From Porogramme epimiltina (taxonomy: Eukaryota; Basidiomycota; Agaricomycetes; Polyporales; Polyporaceae), in the NCBI GenBank assembly GCA_900155495.1, contig FTLJ01000786.1:1-64000 (forward strand): 64,000 nt of DNA, given 5' to 3'. Of the stretch, positions 1 to 11,209 are shown piece by piece (position 1 is the stretch's first letter; every line of letters starts with the position of its first letter). The notes under the pieces are model-generated. The model had not been told where the DNA came from. It searched no databases and worked only from the letters and a program-made list of their open reading frames with translations. The translations under genes and the position numbers were made by a program.

Positions 1-500
1 ACTGGGTGTGTGTATCTATTATAGCTATGTTGCTGTCCAAGTGAGTATTGAATAGTAATAGAGGGCATTCTAATATTCTATTGTGAGTTGGAGGCTGACC
101 GCGTCAGATGCCACTGAGTTTGGCAGCACTCAAGGTGAGTGCTGCTTAACAAACTAAGCTCAGAAACAGTGTTACTTATGGTGTAGTGATACTTGCAGGT
201 CCATATATGTACCTCCAATGTATCACACAGATTTATAGAGCGGAGGAAGGGGTCTTGATTGTCCGTTTGGCATCCCCAACGTCGCGCAGTAGCAGAACCG
301 TGCACATGCTAAAAAGGGAAGGTGCAGCAAAGCAGGCTACCCCTCACAATGGGTGAATTCTCCGCTAACTCTGGTGCATCCTAGAGACATATATACTTGT
401 TTCAGCTAATATAATACCTCGTACTCATTCAAGTAAATTGGTCTGAGGAGATAAAATATTATCTCTGCGCAGATAGAAGAGGTTCGTTGAGGCCACTAAC
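1..500. other. Left edge, no gene recognised
   Basis: This AT-leaning stretch has only short open frames without recognisable domains or a convincing exon pattern. I see no protein gene in it. The tRNA-like segment listed next begins at its right end. Confidence 0.5.
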
Positions 501-549
501 GGCGTCTAAGAGCTAATTACACGCGGGTTCGAGTCCCTTTAGGGCCCAC
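488..549 (+). tRNA. tRNA-like relic (truncated)
   Basis: A perfect Pol III box B (GGTTCGAGTCC) lies at 526-536, followed by TTTAGGGCCC. An upstream GGCC-CTA stretch could pair with the 3' TAGGGCC as an acceptor stem, but there is no room for a normal D arm. It is therefore probably a tRNA pseudogene or the head of a tRNA-derived SINE. No functional anticodon can be assigned. Confidence 0.3.
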
Positions 550-682
550 TCTAATTTCATTCTTGTCTCATATACAGTGCCCACAGCTGCATTCAAAAAC
601 AGTCCTATATAACTTCGTAAAAATACTAGCATAGTCTTGTAGCTACCATACATAGCTGCACCCGAACTCTCAGTACTCTGTG

Positions 683-786
683 TGCCGCGCACGTACGCCG
701 CGCACGCCGCGCACGCACGCCGCGCATGCCGCGCAAGTGTGCCGCGCACGCCGCACAGCCGCGCACGCCCGCGCATGCCCGCGCAA
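683..786. repeat. GC-rich minisatellite (GCCGCGCAC-type unit)
   Basis: About ten imperfect repeats of a roughly 9-10 bp GCCGCGCAC/GCCGCGCAT unit. Reading frames through it are open on both strands only because of composition (Arg/Ala/His-rich), so I do not call genes here. A run of TCTCG pentamers follows at about 900-966. Confidence 0.75.
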
Positions 787-966
787 AATTCCACCAGCCC
801 GCTCGTGAGCGCTGGTGGGTTTGCGTCTCCCCGTCTCCCGCTTAGGCCGTATAACATACTGTGCGTCGGTTATCCTACTTTCCCTCTCTCTTGCTGCGCT
901 TCTACTCGTCTCATCTCGTCCTGTCTCGCCGGTCCCGTTCATCCCGTTTCGTCTCGTCTCGTCTCG

Positions 967-2455
967 GGTTGTTTGGGCTACATTGCGTCGTGTGACTTGT
1001 ACAGTACATGATCTACACTTATTTTGTCCAGTGATCGGGGCATCACAGTGCGCTGTAATGCGTGCAGAAAACGTTGAGGTGCACATACGCGTCTACAACT
1101 GGCAGGGTAGAAGGTGAGAAAATGCGACCATCACTATCAGCACGCTACACAATGGTAACTAGGCACTGAACCGCACCTTGGTAGAATCGTAGCGACTTTG
1201 GCCTGGGCGAGGTACTGCCCCACGGCTCTCCTTCTTGTCGCGCATCTCTGAGATAGCTACGTGTGCCTTCTTGTAGTCTGCCCGTGACGCAGAGTCTACC
1301 CATGCAATCTTCTTGACGACGTGCCTCGTTGGCGGGGCCATCTTCGTGCCTGATCCGCCTCACAAGCCTTCAGGCTGATGGCCCGGGTCTCAGTGGTCGT
1401 CGTGGGGAAGTACGCAGACTTACTGAAAGCGACATGGAGATGAAAGGCACGGGGCGCCGGAGTCTGGATTCTCTTAAATAGGCTTGTACATACGTTTGCT
1501 GTATCTTTAGAGGAAAGGCCCGAGCCCCATATGTGGAGATGTGTTGCGCAGACATTCCGATTCTCTTGGTACCATGGGTTGACGGCCACTTTTATGTTCT
1601 AGCCTCACACTAGTAGCGGTGGGCTCACTGCATGGGGCCACGAGAATTTTGCGCACGGCTGCGCACGGTGGGCCGTGGCGCACGGACAAGCGGAGAGCCC
1701 CATGCGCACAGGTAGTTGTCTATTTAGTTCAATACAGTGTGCAGGTAGCTGTGTCAATGTATTTCTAGCTTATTTGTCTGTCTTTGGTCCCATGTTATGT
1801 CTCAGAAAAATCTAGAGGAACAATGGGTGCTCGCCTTACACTTCTCCTGGTGCTATGTACATATTGTGACATATACCACTGGATGGGAGCGAGATAGAGT
1901 AGGGTTAAAGACGGCCTGAGACAAGGAATAAAAGTAGTGTCGAGATAGGAAGGTGTGCGTGTGATGAAATATACTACGATAGAATAAGTAGCAGAGGACG
2001 GAAGCGGTAAGAAGAGCGCGCGCGCCGTTACAGCCTATTACTGATCAGTGATAAGGCTTGCTCATTCTAGTGTATTGTCTATTTAGCGAAAGGATAAAAC
2101 GACATCATGATGAGTGTCGTACACAAAGAGTTAAAACATCGATCAAGTTAGCATCTCTATCAGTTATGATTGAGGATCAGTAGCGTCTATGTTGTAATAT
2201 CGGACGCCCGGGCTCTCGTAGTGTACAAATCTCGCGTCATCGCGTCAGAAAGTATGGATGACGAGCTTCACGGGTGGACGAGAACGGGATGATATCGCGA
2301 GGATGAGATGAGGGAGAATTCCCACTACCCGGCGGAATAGGAGGGATTGCGGCTGACGCAGAGGTTGAAAAGTGCCATCAAAGACGCGACTGGGGATGCA
2401 TAGTGGTGTGCAGTCTGTGAAGTGACGACATTTTTTCGCGCTCCTAGAGTCCTAA
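967..2455. other. Gene-free stretch
   Basis: Only ORFs below 100 codons occur, and none looks like a known domain or joins into a spliced gene. I see no RNA gene or mobile-element terminus until 2456. Confidence 0.5.
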
Positions 2456-2464
2456 TCCTAGGTC

Positions 2465-3468
2465 GGGCCACCTGAATTGAACGCGCCCGCGCGCGCCGGC
2501 CCGCGTCTATGCGGGCGGGCGCGTGCAGGTGCGTTCAGTGGCGTTCGATTCCCTTGTCGAATCTATGGTCACCCGAAGCACCGGCTCGAACTTGATACTG
2601 TACTCCTCTGAGTGCAGTTACTATGTCACATTTATAAACATAACATCTTCTTGAAGTCTTAGGGTGACCTACTATTGTCCTCCAGGGACATATTTCAACT
2701 CTAGTCTTTTACTGTAGCTAGTGCGCGTTGTATGCATAACTGTGAGTTGCATTCGGAAAGCGGTAGTGAGGTGTATTGAATGTGTCTTAATACATTGTCT
2801 GCCATTATCTGTAGAATAACCTACGTAAAGACGCAATTCTTCTTTGGCCCTGAGTGTGCACTTGCCTATACTCACATCTGTGTCTTGGTAACATGACAAT
2901 TGGATGCATATCATAGTACAAGCAGTGTTCCTGCATGTAAGCATTTACCAGTTACAAATATAGACTGGGGGAGCTTCGTTCAATGATGGGTGCCAGTATG
3001 TATAGTCGCACACTGTGCGTGCACGAAGTTGCGTGCAGGCGCGCGCAGGCGCGTGCAGTGGCGTTCAGGTGCGTTCAGGCACATTCAGGTGTCGTTCAGG
3101 CGCACGCGCATAGGTACATCTGTTTGAGCCCGCTACAACGGGATATTTATTTAGGTGTATGCGGCAGGGGGAGATTGAATGGGAAAGCAGAGAAAGAAGC
3201 AAGGAAGATGTGAAAGAGTACACCATTGATCCAAACTTCCACCTTAATAACTGTAAGTAGAGGTAATGGTGACCGTATGGCCCATAGAGTCCTCTCAGTG
3301 ACTGAATTATCTGCTAATAACATGATTCTCCTTCAGTAAGATCAAGTAGCACGTACTATACACCCGTAGACATCTGTGATAGATATTTGTCTCCTCGTTG
3401 TTAATTCAGAACGGCGCCCGCGAAGGGACAGAAGCGGCACGCACAGGCGCGGCCAATTACCGCAGCCC
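2465..3468 (+). mobile_element. 1004 bp non-autonomous DNA transposon, copy 1
   Basis: The element starts GGGCCACCTGAATTG and ends ATTACCGCAGCCC. It is flanked by a perfect 9 bp direct repeat TCCTAGGTC (2456-2464 and 3469-3477), read as a target-site duplication. It aligns end to end with 17180-18211 on the opposite strand. Internal landmarks are shared, including tandem GCGCGTGCAG-type repeats just inside both ends and a CCCGCTACAACGGG hairpin. The imperfect termini plus 9 bp duplication suggest a Mutator-like (MULE) derivative. No transposase frame is visible. The 76-codon frame at 2983-3213 lies inside the element and is not called as a gene. Confidence 0.85.
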
Positions 3469-3477
3469 TCCTAGGTC

Positions 3478-4030
3478 CCTTGGAGTAGATCTTCCTTCAA
3501 CATCGTTGCCGGCGTTCACACTGCGTTCCTTCACATCTTGAGGTATTGTGACCATGTTGCTAGCTGTAATCCTGCTCTCGCTCACGCCAACGCCAATGAT
3601 ACCACCCCACACTGCAACAGTGGGCCCCTATATCATTTGGGGTCGATGGGGAGATACCGTGCACACGGAGACACTCCGGCCTCAAGGTCGTTGACATCGA
3701 ATTCCCCGAACGGGAGCCTCGACCTCAACCTATAGAGTCCCTTTGGAATCCTCGGAGTGACATTATGCCGCAGAAGGGCAGGCAGCTAATCGAACTTTCC
3801 TCTGATGATCAGCTCGCTCGGTAGGCGGTGAAGCATACGTACTAGTACGGTACTACTCAATATTCTCCGTGCAAGATCTCACGCATCCGCTTTGTGGAAT
3901 CTCCTTTACAGTCGTGAACGCACCGATTGTTCTGTTTGCTAGGGATTGCTTGCTAATGTATGCTACTATTTGTTCTATTTTTCTTCGACCTCACTCCTAC
4001 AATAAAACCAGACCGTCTTCCCGTCAATTG
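3478..4030. other. Gene-free stretch
   Basis: Nothing recognisable between the transposon and the tandem repeat unit. Short ORFs only (65 codons at 3538-3735). Confidence 0.45.
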
Positions 4031-4474
4031 ATAGGCAAAGGGTCTTTATGTTTTCGCAAAACGACATCTCGTCCCGCGCTCATACCGTTTTGTCCACAGG
4101 ACTTCCCATTTCATTTTCCCGTTTCGCGAGTTCACGCTCCACGCCACCCTCCGCCTCAAAAATTCTTCTGCACACTCCTGTATATATCAATAGCACACAT
4201 CTCTCATAATATATGTCATTTTTGTGCTTCAGAGCGCACCATTCACTGTGAATGTTTCGCCCCCCATTCTCGTGCGCTTGTTTTCACGACCCGGCGCTTC
4301 CTTCTCCTGCTCTTATCACGGGCGTCTCGCCATCATGTTCTCATGTACTGACGACTGGTACTAGTGCCGCTACAACAGCTCATCTAGTTATTCTTTTGTA
4401 TGCACTTATGAGAATCCATGTCCTCTCAAATAGCATACTTTCCGTCACACATCCCACCAGTGTATGAATAGATA
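4031..4474 (+). repeat. Tandem unit B, copy 1 (interrupted)
   Basis: This block repeats at 8329-8746 with high identity. It contains TATA-rich sequence (TATATATCAATAGC). Together with block A (8198-8328 and 8747-8874) the original order was B-A-B-A, that is, two tandem copies of a roughly 545 bp unit. The 3.7 kb transposon at 4475-8195 sits exactly at the first B/A junction. The encoded frames are not convincing as proteins. Confidence 0.8.
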
Positions 4475-5439
4475 CATCAGGAAAAACCCCTCTGGATTTG
4501 GCGCTAATTTGGCCCACAGCCACATATCCCGGACCTGTGCGAAGTCTTGGAGAACTCTGAGAGCTCTCAAACCATCTCAAAGCAATCCAAAGATGTAAAA
4601 ATGCGTCCAAACTATGTACAAACCTTCTATAACCAGAATAATAGACGAAGTTATTTGAACTTAGTTCAAAATTCCCACACACCGCCGACATCATCTCCTT
4701 ATATAGTAGTCAACTTAATCGCGCACATTCCCGTAGACAAAGAGACGGAAAAACAATTCTATTGAGGCTAGACTAAGCTATTACTACAAGTAACATGATG
4801 GTACAGAGATAGGAGGGACGAGGACGAGGACAAAGGAGGCGGGGGACGAGGACGAAGGCAGGGGTGAGGGCGAAGGTGAGGGCGAGGGTCCCCAGAGAGC
4901 TCGAGTGCCTTCGCGACCGTGTCTGTCCTTGAAAACGGTACGTACCCGAACTGGCGCGAGCGACCAGTGTTACGGTTCGTCTGGACGCGTGCTCACACGA
5001 CCTCGCCGCACTCCGGGGACTCCTGCGCAAGCCAGTCGTTGTCGACGTTCCACGAGAGGCGACCGACGAATACGGTCTTGGTTTCGTCCACCTCTGCTGA
5101 CGTAGTGCCACCGTTGTCTGTGCACACGGTTTCGGCGGGGGCGACGGGGCGACGGGGCGAGGGCGGCGAGGGCGACGGGGCGAGGTTGTAGATCTGGAGG
5201 GGGAACTTGGAGTTCGGGTTGGCGGCGGCCGTCTGGAAGAGGGCGAGGGCAGACTTAAAATGGGAGTCGCCACAGAGACCAGCAATGCGAAGCTCCTCGT
5301 CTGCTGCAGCGGTGTCGTCGAGGGCAACGCGACGGCGCCGACGAAGACGAGCCTCGACACGACGGACGGCCTCATGGTTCTCGAAGTCGCGGTCTGTGAG
5401 GGTGTTGATGAGGGTCGCGTACGTGCCAAAACCAGATCC

Positions 5440-5680
5440 TGCAAGGGGAGAGGCGTCGGAGGCGTCGGAGGAGAGTTGCTGGGAGCGGTGCTGGGTGGCG
5501 AGGGCAGCGGAGGTGGCGAGGGCAGCGGAGGTGGCGAGGGCAGCGAGACGGCGAGGGCAGCGGGGGCAGCAAGGGCAGCGAGGACGACGAGGTGAAGGCC
5601 ACGGGAGCGGCGAGGACGACCAGGCGGGGACAGCGAGGACAGCGAGGACAGCGAGGGAGGGAAGAGGAAGACGAGAGAAA
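5440..5680. repeat. Purine-rich minisatellite inside the transposon
   Basis: Tandem copies of GGCGAGGGCAGCGGAGGT-type and AGCGAGGAC-type units. It gives long open frames on both strands (up to 357 codons on the minus strand, 4773-5846) that are Pro/Ser/Arg-rich and low complexity. These are treated as composition artefacts. Confidence 0.75.
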
Positions 5681-6574
5681 GCACGGGCGGCGCAACTTCA
5701 AGTCCGTAGGCGCCAAGACTGGCGCTTGCGGCGCTTGTGCTGCCACGTCCGTCGTCTGCTCTCTCGTCTTCCTCCTCGCTGCCTCCCCTCTCCCCGAACT
5801 GTCCCTGCTCTCCCCGCTCTGGTCGCCCCTTGCTCCTTGCCTCCATCTCTCACCTGGACATCATTCAATCCGCTAGCCCTCCAGACCTCGACCCTCCTCA
5901 ATATTTTGGTCGGCCGCAGGCAAGTCTACAATCACGATCCTCCTTCACGCGACGCCGCCCAGACAATTATCAATCAACCCCATCGTTGCATTTTGTATGT
6001 ACCCCTTTCGCAATGGATCCCATAGCTCCTCATGTTTGGCCCTCAGAATGAGCAAATCGTCAACGGCATCTACACCAAGGACGATATCCCAGCTTTCATC
6101 CAAGTTAGCCTGGGCACAAGACCCGCCAGCAAATACTTCGACAGCGCCCTTGACGCGATCTCAATCCCTCCCGCTTCTTCTCCTTCCACTCCTCCGCTAC
6201 TGACAGCCCACTTAAGGTGACAGAATATTTTGGGACGACGCGTGTAGTTCTAGGATGGCGTTGGGGCATGGACTCCGGTGAGTGCCCTAAAACTGGTGCG
6301 CCGCTCCCTCCTCGTGCACCTCCCTGAACGATCTCACACACCCCAAGCTCATCAGTGGCCTTCGGGCCCATCGATGATGCCTCCGCACCTCAATCATGCT
6401 CTCCCACAACCGTTTCGACGATCAAGCCCGACGAGACTGACTTTCAGCTCCGTACCCGCGAATACCAACGGCAAGGTCCATTCGCTGACGACCTCGTTTT
6501 CGACAGGGACACCACCGTCTGCCGCAGCGACCTCCCCCGCTTTCGCTCCTCTTCCGCATTGCTCTCTACGACGT

Positions 6575-6690
6575 CGACATCTGTATTCACCCACCGCGAT
6601 ATTGTGCTCCTGCGCAAGAACGATTAGGTGCCGGCTGACATCATCGTGCTCTCGACTTCGGACTCGGACACGTCAAAAGCCTCTTCCAAA
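6575..6690 (+). pseudogene. P4-ATPase (lipid flippase) fragment captured in the transposon
   Basis: The + strand reads HRDIVLLRKND, then an in-frame TAG (6625-6627), then VPADIIVLSTSDSD. This matches the actuator-domain start of P4-type phospholipid-transporting ATPases, where the family has a G-D-[IV]-V-L-L-x-x-[ND]-[DE]-x-[VIF]-P-A-D motif followed by a conserved ST-D-x-x-G segment. The rest of an ATPase (DKTGT motif, TGEK) is not found around it, so only a short piece is present, and it is interrupted by a stop. It lies inside the 3.7 kb TIR element, so capture by the transposon is the likely origin. Confidence 0.6.
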
Positions 6691-8197
6691 ACAAGTGCGT
6701 CGATGCCCCATCCTCCACCGCGGCACTCGCCTCGCCCTCCACCCGCCCTACCCCTCTTCCAACTGGCTCGCCCGGTTGGCACCCGCACCACCACCGCCCT
6801 CGCAGATGGGACCCTCGTACAGTGGCTTCCGGTCACAGCTGAACGGCATGCGAGGGCGAAGTCCAGTGATGCCCCGGTCGCCCAGTTTCCTGCGTCGAAT
6901 GCCTAACGGTGACGTGACCGAGCGGTCTCCTGCCCCCGGTGGACCATCCTCGGGTGGCCCGCCTCCCCGCCATGTCAGGTCCACGGTTAGGCCAACCGCC
7001 TCATGGTGGACAGACCCAGCAAGGCCCTCACGGAGCGCCGCTCAAGTTCTCGTGCCGCAGCCGTGGCGTTAGTATGTGAGTCCCACGTCTACCATTGGGT
7101 TCCAAGCTCACCTACGCGACGGACGGTCCAGGTCCGGTTGGAAGCCGAGGAGGCGAAGAAGTGCATAGCAGAGGAGAAGGAGGAAGAGCGTAAGCGTAGG
7201 GAGGAGGTGGTCGAGCATAAGTGTGAGGAAGAGGAGCGGTTACGGGGGGAGGCCAAGGGAGGCTGGGGAGCTGGCAGCGAAGGAGACTGGGGCGAAGGCG
7301 AAAGCTGAGGCCGCCGCCGCCGTCGCCTCTGCCAACGCTGAGCCAGGGGAGGGCGGAGGTCGACGCCGACGACGCCACCAAGGAAGTGAAGGACAAGGTC
7401 TCCGACAAGACCCCCCTCCGCATCGACACGGCACTCACCATCAGAGGACAAACGCCGCCCTGGGTCCTTGGACCTCTCGTCCACGAAGAACCACTCCATT
7501 CCCGTCCCTTTGCCACCCACGCTGGTCACGGTGTGTGTGCTGGCTCGCACTGGCACCGCTCATCCTCCACCGTCATGCTCCCCCCCGACAGGCCTCCGTC
7601 GGACTCGGTATCTCCGGATTCAACAAGCCGAGCGTCAACCCCTTCACGACGGGCCAGTTCTCCACTGCTACCCAGAAGCTCGCGACGAGCAAGGAGCGCT
7701 CGTACCGTCCGGCGCGTCTGTGTATAGGAGGTACGTCGTCACGTCTATCATCGTGCACTACTTGTGCTGGCTTGATGCATAAACAACCTCTGAAGGATAG
7801 CCTCAGCTTGTGGCGACGTTGGGTTGGGTAGCAGTATTGTTTGTAATGTAGTAGTTAGATGACAATGATTAGTGATTTGACTTCCGTATTTGGGTGCTTT
7901 TCGTCGCCGGTGTCAGAGGGCTGCATAAGGTATACAATTGGACCCCGATTTGATCCATTTGGCTGGCTTTGGGAAGTATATGACATGCCAAAGTGTGCCC
8001 AAACCCGATCCCAGAGAGCTTTAAAGAGCTTTGAAGCTAGGGCTAGACACCCGACCTTGGTTTGACAACTCTCCCGAAGTGGTTTGGGGAAGTTTGGGAG
8101 CTTTGTGCGATTTGATAGTTTTGGATCTTTAAAGCGCTTATAACCCGGCAAAAGCAGTGCAAAGCCGCCCAAACTCAGATGGGTTTTTCCTGATGTA

Positions 8198-8874
8198 GCA
8201 TTATTGGGTCCTACAGGTAGGTGTATTGTACTACTAGACGAGTGCCAGTGAGGGGAATGTAAGGAACCAAATGGCAGAGTATGAGAGGACATGTGTGCCC
8301 AGGCGGCTAGACGGATGAGCATTTTTCTTGGCAAAGGGTCTTTATGTTTTCGCGAAATGACATCTCGTCCCGCGCTCATACCGTTTTGTCCCCAGGACTT
8401 CCCATTTCGTTTTCCCGTTTGGCGAGTTCACGCACCACGGCATCCTCCGCCTCAAAAATTCTTCTGCACCCTACTGTATATATCAATAGCACATACATCT
8501 CATAATATATGTCATTTTTGTGCTTCAGAGCGCACCATTNNCCATTCTCGTGCGCTTGTTTTCGCGACCCGGCGCCTCCTTCTCCTCCTGCTCTTATCGC
8601 GAGCGTCTCGCCATCATGTTCTCACGTATTGACCAGTGCCGCTACAACAGCTCATCTAGTTATTCGTTTGCATGCACTTATGAGAATCCATGTCCTCCCA
8701 AATAGCATGCTTTCTGTCACACATCCCACCAGTTTATGAATAGATAGCATTATTGGGTCCTACAGGTAGGTGTATTGTACTACTAGACGAGTGAGGGGAA
8801 TGTAAGGAACCGAATGGCAGAGCATGAGAGGACATGTGTGCCCAGGCGGCTAGACGGATGGGCATTTTTCTTGG
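8198..8874 (+). repeat. Tandem A-B-A blocks with the unoccupied transposon site
   Basis: Block A (8198-8328), block B (8329-8746) and block A again (8747-8874). B is the second copy of 4031-4474. The empty TA target (8745-8746) lies at the B/A junction. Two undetermined bases (8540-8541) replace about 20 bp present in copy 1, which marks an assembly gap in the repeat. Confidence 0.75.
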
Positions 8875-10008
8875 GACGGATTTAGACGCGCGTAAGATCC
8901 CAAAGGACTGCCGGCGAGGACAAGCGCCGCGTTCGGGTGAGCACGAAACTTCTATATGGGGGAGTACCCTTATGCCCGACATCGGCTAACGCTAGGGCCG
9001 GGCCCGGGACGAGTGGGCTATTTCCTGGGACATAAAGTAATTTTGGTTTTTCTTGGGACGGATGTAGACGCGCGTAAGATCCCAAAGAACTGCCACCGAG
9101 GACAAGCGCTGGTTTTGGGTAAGCACGAAACTTCTACATAGGGGAATAGTATGGCACGTATTTAGGGTAAAAAATAAAAAGTCGCAAGCTGCCTCAGAAG
9201 GCGTCGAAACTCCCATGTTTGGGTCGGCTCCTGGGCCTCGGGGCGAAAACTCGGAGGTACGAAAACTCACAGGTAAAAAACTCGCATGCACGAAAGCCCA
9301 CAGGCACAAAACTTGCAAGTGGGATTTCCACAAGTAAGAAAACTTGCAGGTACCCAAACTCGCAAGCACAAAAACTCGCAGGTGCAAAAACTCGCAAGTA
9401 GAGAAACTTGTACAGGTCGCGATCGGGGGATGCGGAAGTCAGGAAACTTGCGGATGATCACTAATGTCAAAAACCACTATCCTAGAGTGTCTCTAAAATG
9501 AATGAATAGTGGTGGTACTAGAGAACGAGGGGAGCTCTTAGTTTGAGTACTAGTCTATCGCCCGCGAGTAAGCTGCCCTCCGGAGAACTTTGATTGAGAC
9601 TAGTGCAACCCCTAGGCGTGAGCCTGGACGCCCCCAGAACGGCGCCCTCATATTATTCTTCTTTCGGAACGTGCGACTAGTCAACTTGCGACTTTTCCAC
9701 TTGCAACTTTTCCAGCTTGCGAGTTTTTTCCACCTGCGAGTTTTCTGACTTGTGATTTGTTCGACTTCCCTGCTTGTAAGTTTCTTCACTTGTAACTTCC
9801 ACCATATACATGTATTGTGATATATGTAAGGGAGGACCGCAACACCGACATGCCAGCTTGTTGATTCTGCTCCAACCTCCTGTTTCCTGTGGATATCTGT
9901 TTATTACCCACAATACGAGCCACAGAATACCCTTATGCCCGACATTGGCTGACGGGAAGGCCAGGCCCAGGACCAGTGGGTAATTTCCTGGGACATAAAG
10001 TAGTTTTG
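8865..10008 (+). repeat. Two tandem copies of a 182 bp unit, second one interrupted
   Basis: Unit 1 runs 8865-9046 (TTTTTCTTGGGACGGA to ACATAAAGTAATTTTGG). Unit 2 starts at 9047, is broken at 9148 by the 777 bp element, and resumes at 9926 to about 10008. Joining 9047-9148 to 9926-10008 restores a unit of nearly the same length. Confidence 0.75.
9149..9925. mobile_element. 777 bp fold-back MITE
   Basis: Termini are imperfect inverted repeats of about 26 bp (GTATGGCACGTATTTAGGG on the left; the right end read in reverse complement gives CTGTGGCTCGTATTGTGGG). Just inside each end is a minisatellite of the AAAACTCGCAAGT type: 9240-9415 on the + strand and 9670-9800 in inverse orientation, so most of the element could fold back on itself. 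AATA is duplicated at 9145-9148 and 9926-9929. The uninterrupted neighbour unit (8940-8975) shows the site without insert. No coding capacity is recognised. Confidence 0.8.
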
Positions 10009-11120
10009 GAATTGATAGTCCTACTCACCTGTACGGTTTCATAGCACAAATTTCAAATTCAAAAACACACACACATATCAGATGAATGTTGATCAGAGAG
10101 GGTAGTGTCATGTGTCACCTTGTTAGATCGATCACAACAGGGGTGCAATTAACTAAGGTCTAGGGGGGCAGATCGAGTATAGAAGCATGCTACATCGCGC
10201 CTTTACGGAGTCTATTGTGTAACGAGGTCGTGAAACAGATGGAGAAGAAGACGATAAGAACACGCAACGTGGAGATGGCCGCCCGCATGGCTTCAGGGTT
10301 CCGCGCGGAGCGCGCTCCACACTTCAATCAAACATGTACTTGTCTATCTTAGTCTCAGACTCTGGGACTCCTGAAAATGAATCTGCGACTGCATATAACG
10401 TTCGAAGTCCTCTGTGAGAAATAGATAGTGACAGAGGTCCTCAACTAGTCCCTATAGGTACTATACAATACTCAACCGTGTGCATACTGTTAGTGCTATT
10501 GAATCGCGCAGTGGACGGGATGGGTCCACATACACTGTCAGGCGTGCGTGCGCAAAAGTTCGTGATTCGCCGAGCAGGCCAGAGATCGGACGTTCAAGCG
10601 CTTCTATTACTAACAACACACGCTTCCATGACCTTTTCGTTATCGCCAATGCGCATATTCCAGAAGCTCCTGCCGTAGCCTGAGTGTAATGCTTCCTTCC
10701 TCGCCTCGCTCGCCAAGTCCTTTTTTTGTCACTTACGACATCCCCCTGTTTACCAAGATGTCTTCTCAGCTTCCTCTGACGTGACTGAACGCTCTGAGTC
10801 CATCTCTCGTGATATCGTCTGTATGCACGATTGGTCTCTATGGAGGCAGAACGCTCAGAAAGCTCATGGCGGCATCGGGGTACTATCCGACCCTCTGGCT
10901 CTATTCAGTTGTTCATCTAGGAAACACTATTCTTATTGTACCTATTCAAGTTATCGACGGAGATTGGTCGTGGTACTGTGCCGCAGAGACACCCTTCCCA
11001 ACCTTTCTTGGATGTTGTCTAGTGCTTGCTAATATGAAGCTCGCACAGGGATCAGTGTACTAGGTCTATCTTAGGAACGCTGTAGCGTGCTGGCCGCCGC
11101 AAGGCAGCGTCTATCGTAGT
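10009..11120. other. Stretch without a recognised gene
   Basis: ORFs at 10478-10683 and 10781-11063 overlap in several frames and have no domain I recognise. I see no splice pattern that links them. The right end is promoter sequence for the next gene. Confidence 0.4.
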
Positions 11121-11130
11121 ACATATAAGA
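11121..11130 (+). promoter_or_regulatory. TATA-like box upstream of the DUF6535 gene
   Basis: ACATATAAGA lies about 85 bp upstream of the chosen ATG (11210), a plausible TATA position for a fungal promoter. It is inferred only from position and sequence. Confidence 0.35.
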
Positions 11131-11209
11131 CGCACCCCCCGTACGTGCTTCGTTCTTCAGCCAAGTCATATTACCCGTGAAACCCTCGACAAACATTCCT
11201 ATCGAAGCT

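Larger units (their letters stand above)
4475..8195. mobile_element. 3.7 kb TIR transposon in a TA site, carrying host gene pieces
   Basis: The ends are inverted: CATCAGGAAAAACCC on the left and GGGTTTTTCCTGATG on the right, with further imperfect match (xTCTGxxTTTGG). A TA dinucleotide is duplicated at 4473-4474 and 8196-8197. The unoccupied version GAATAGATAGCATT is present at the equivalent B/A junction, 8740-8750, which fixes the boundaries to the base. TA duplication is typical of Tc1/mariner-type elements. No intact transposase is seen. The interior contains a purine-rich minisatellite and a P4-ATPase-like fragment, so it may be a non-autonomous element that captured host sequence. Confidence 0.85.

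Noticed and set aside
670..1086. Overlapping GC-rich ORFs on both strands
   Set aside because: Generated by the GCCGCGCAC minisatellite and TCTCG repeats.
4773..5846. 357-codon open frame on the minus strand
   Set aside because: Pro/Ser/Arg-rich, coincides with a minisatellite that is open on both strands, and lies inside a transposon. No domain.
4031..8746. Direct repeats 4.3 kb apart as LTRs of a retrotransposon
   Set aside because: The interior has no gag/pol or primer-binding site. The inner ends are a TIR pair with a TA duplication, and the unoccupied junction at 8745 explains the spacing as a DNA-transposon insertion into tandem repeats.
9240..9415. CRISPR-like array
   Set aside because: Short degenerate units without unique spacers, mirrored by an inverted array at 9670-9800, in a eukaryotic genome. 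These are minisatellites of a fold-back element.
10478..11063. Possible small gene upstream of the DUF6535 gene
   Set aside because: Three overlapping short frames, none with a recognisable domain or consistent exon structure.
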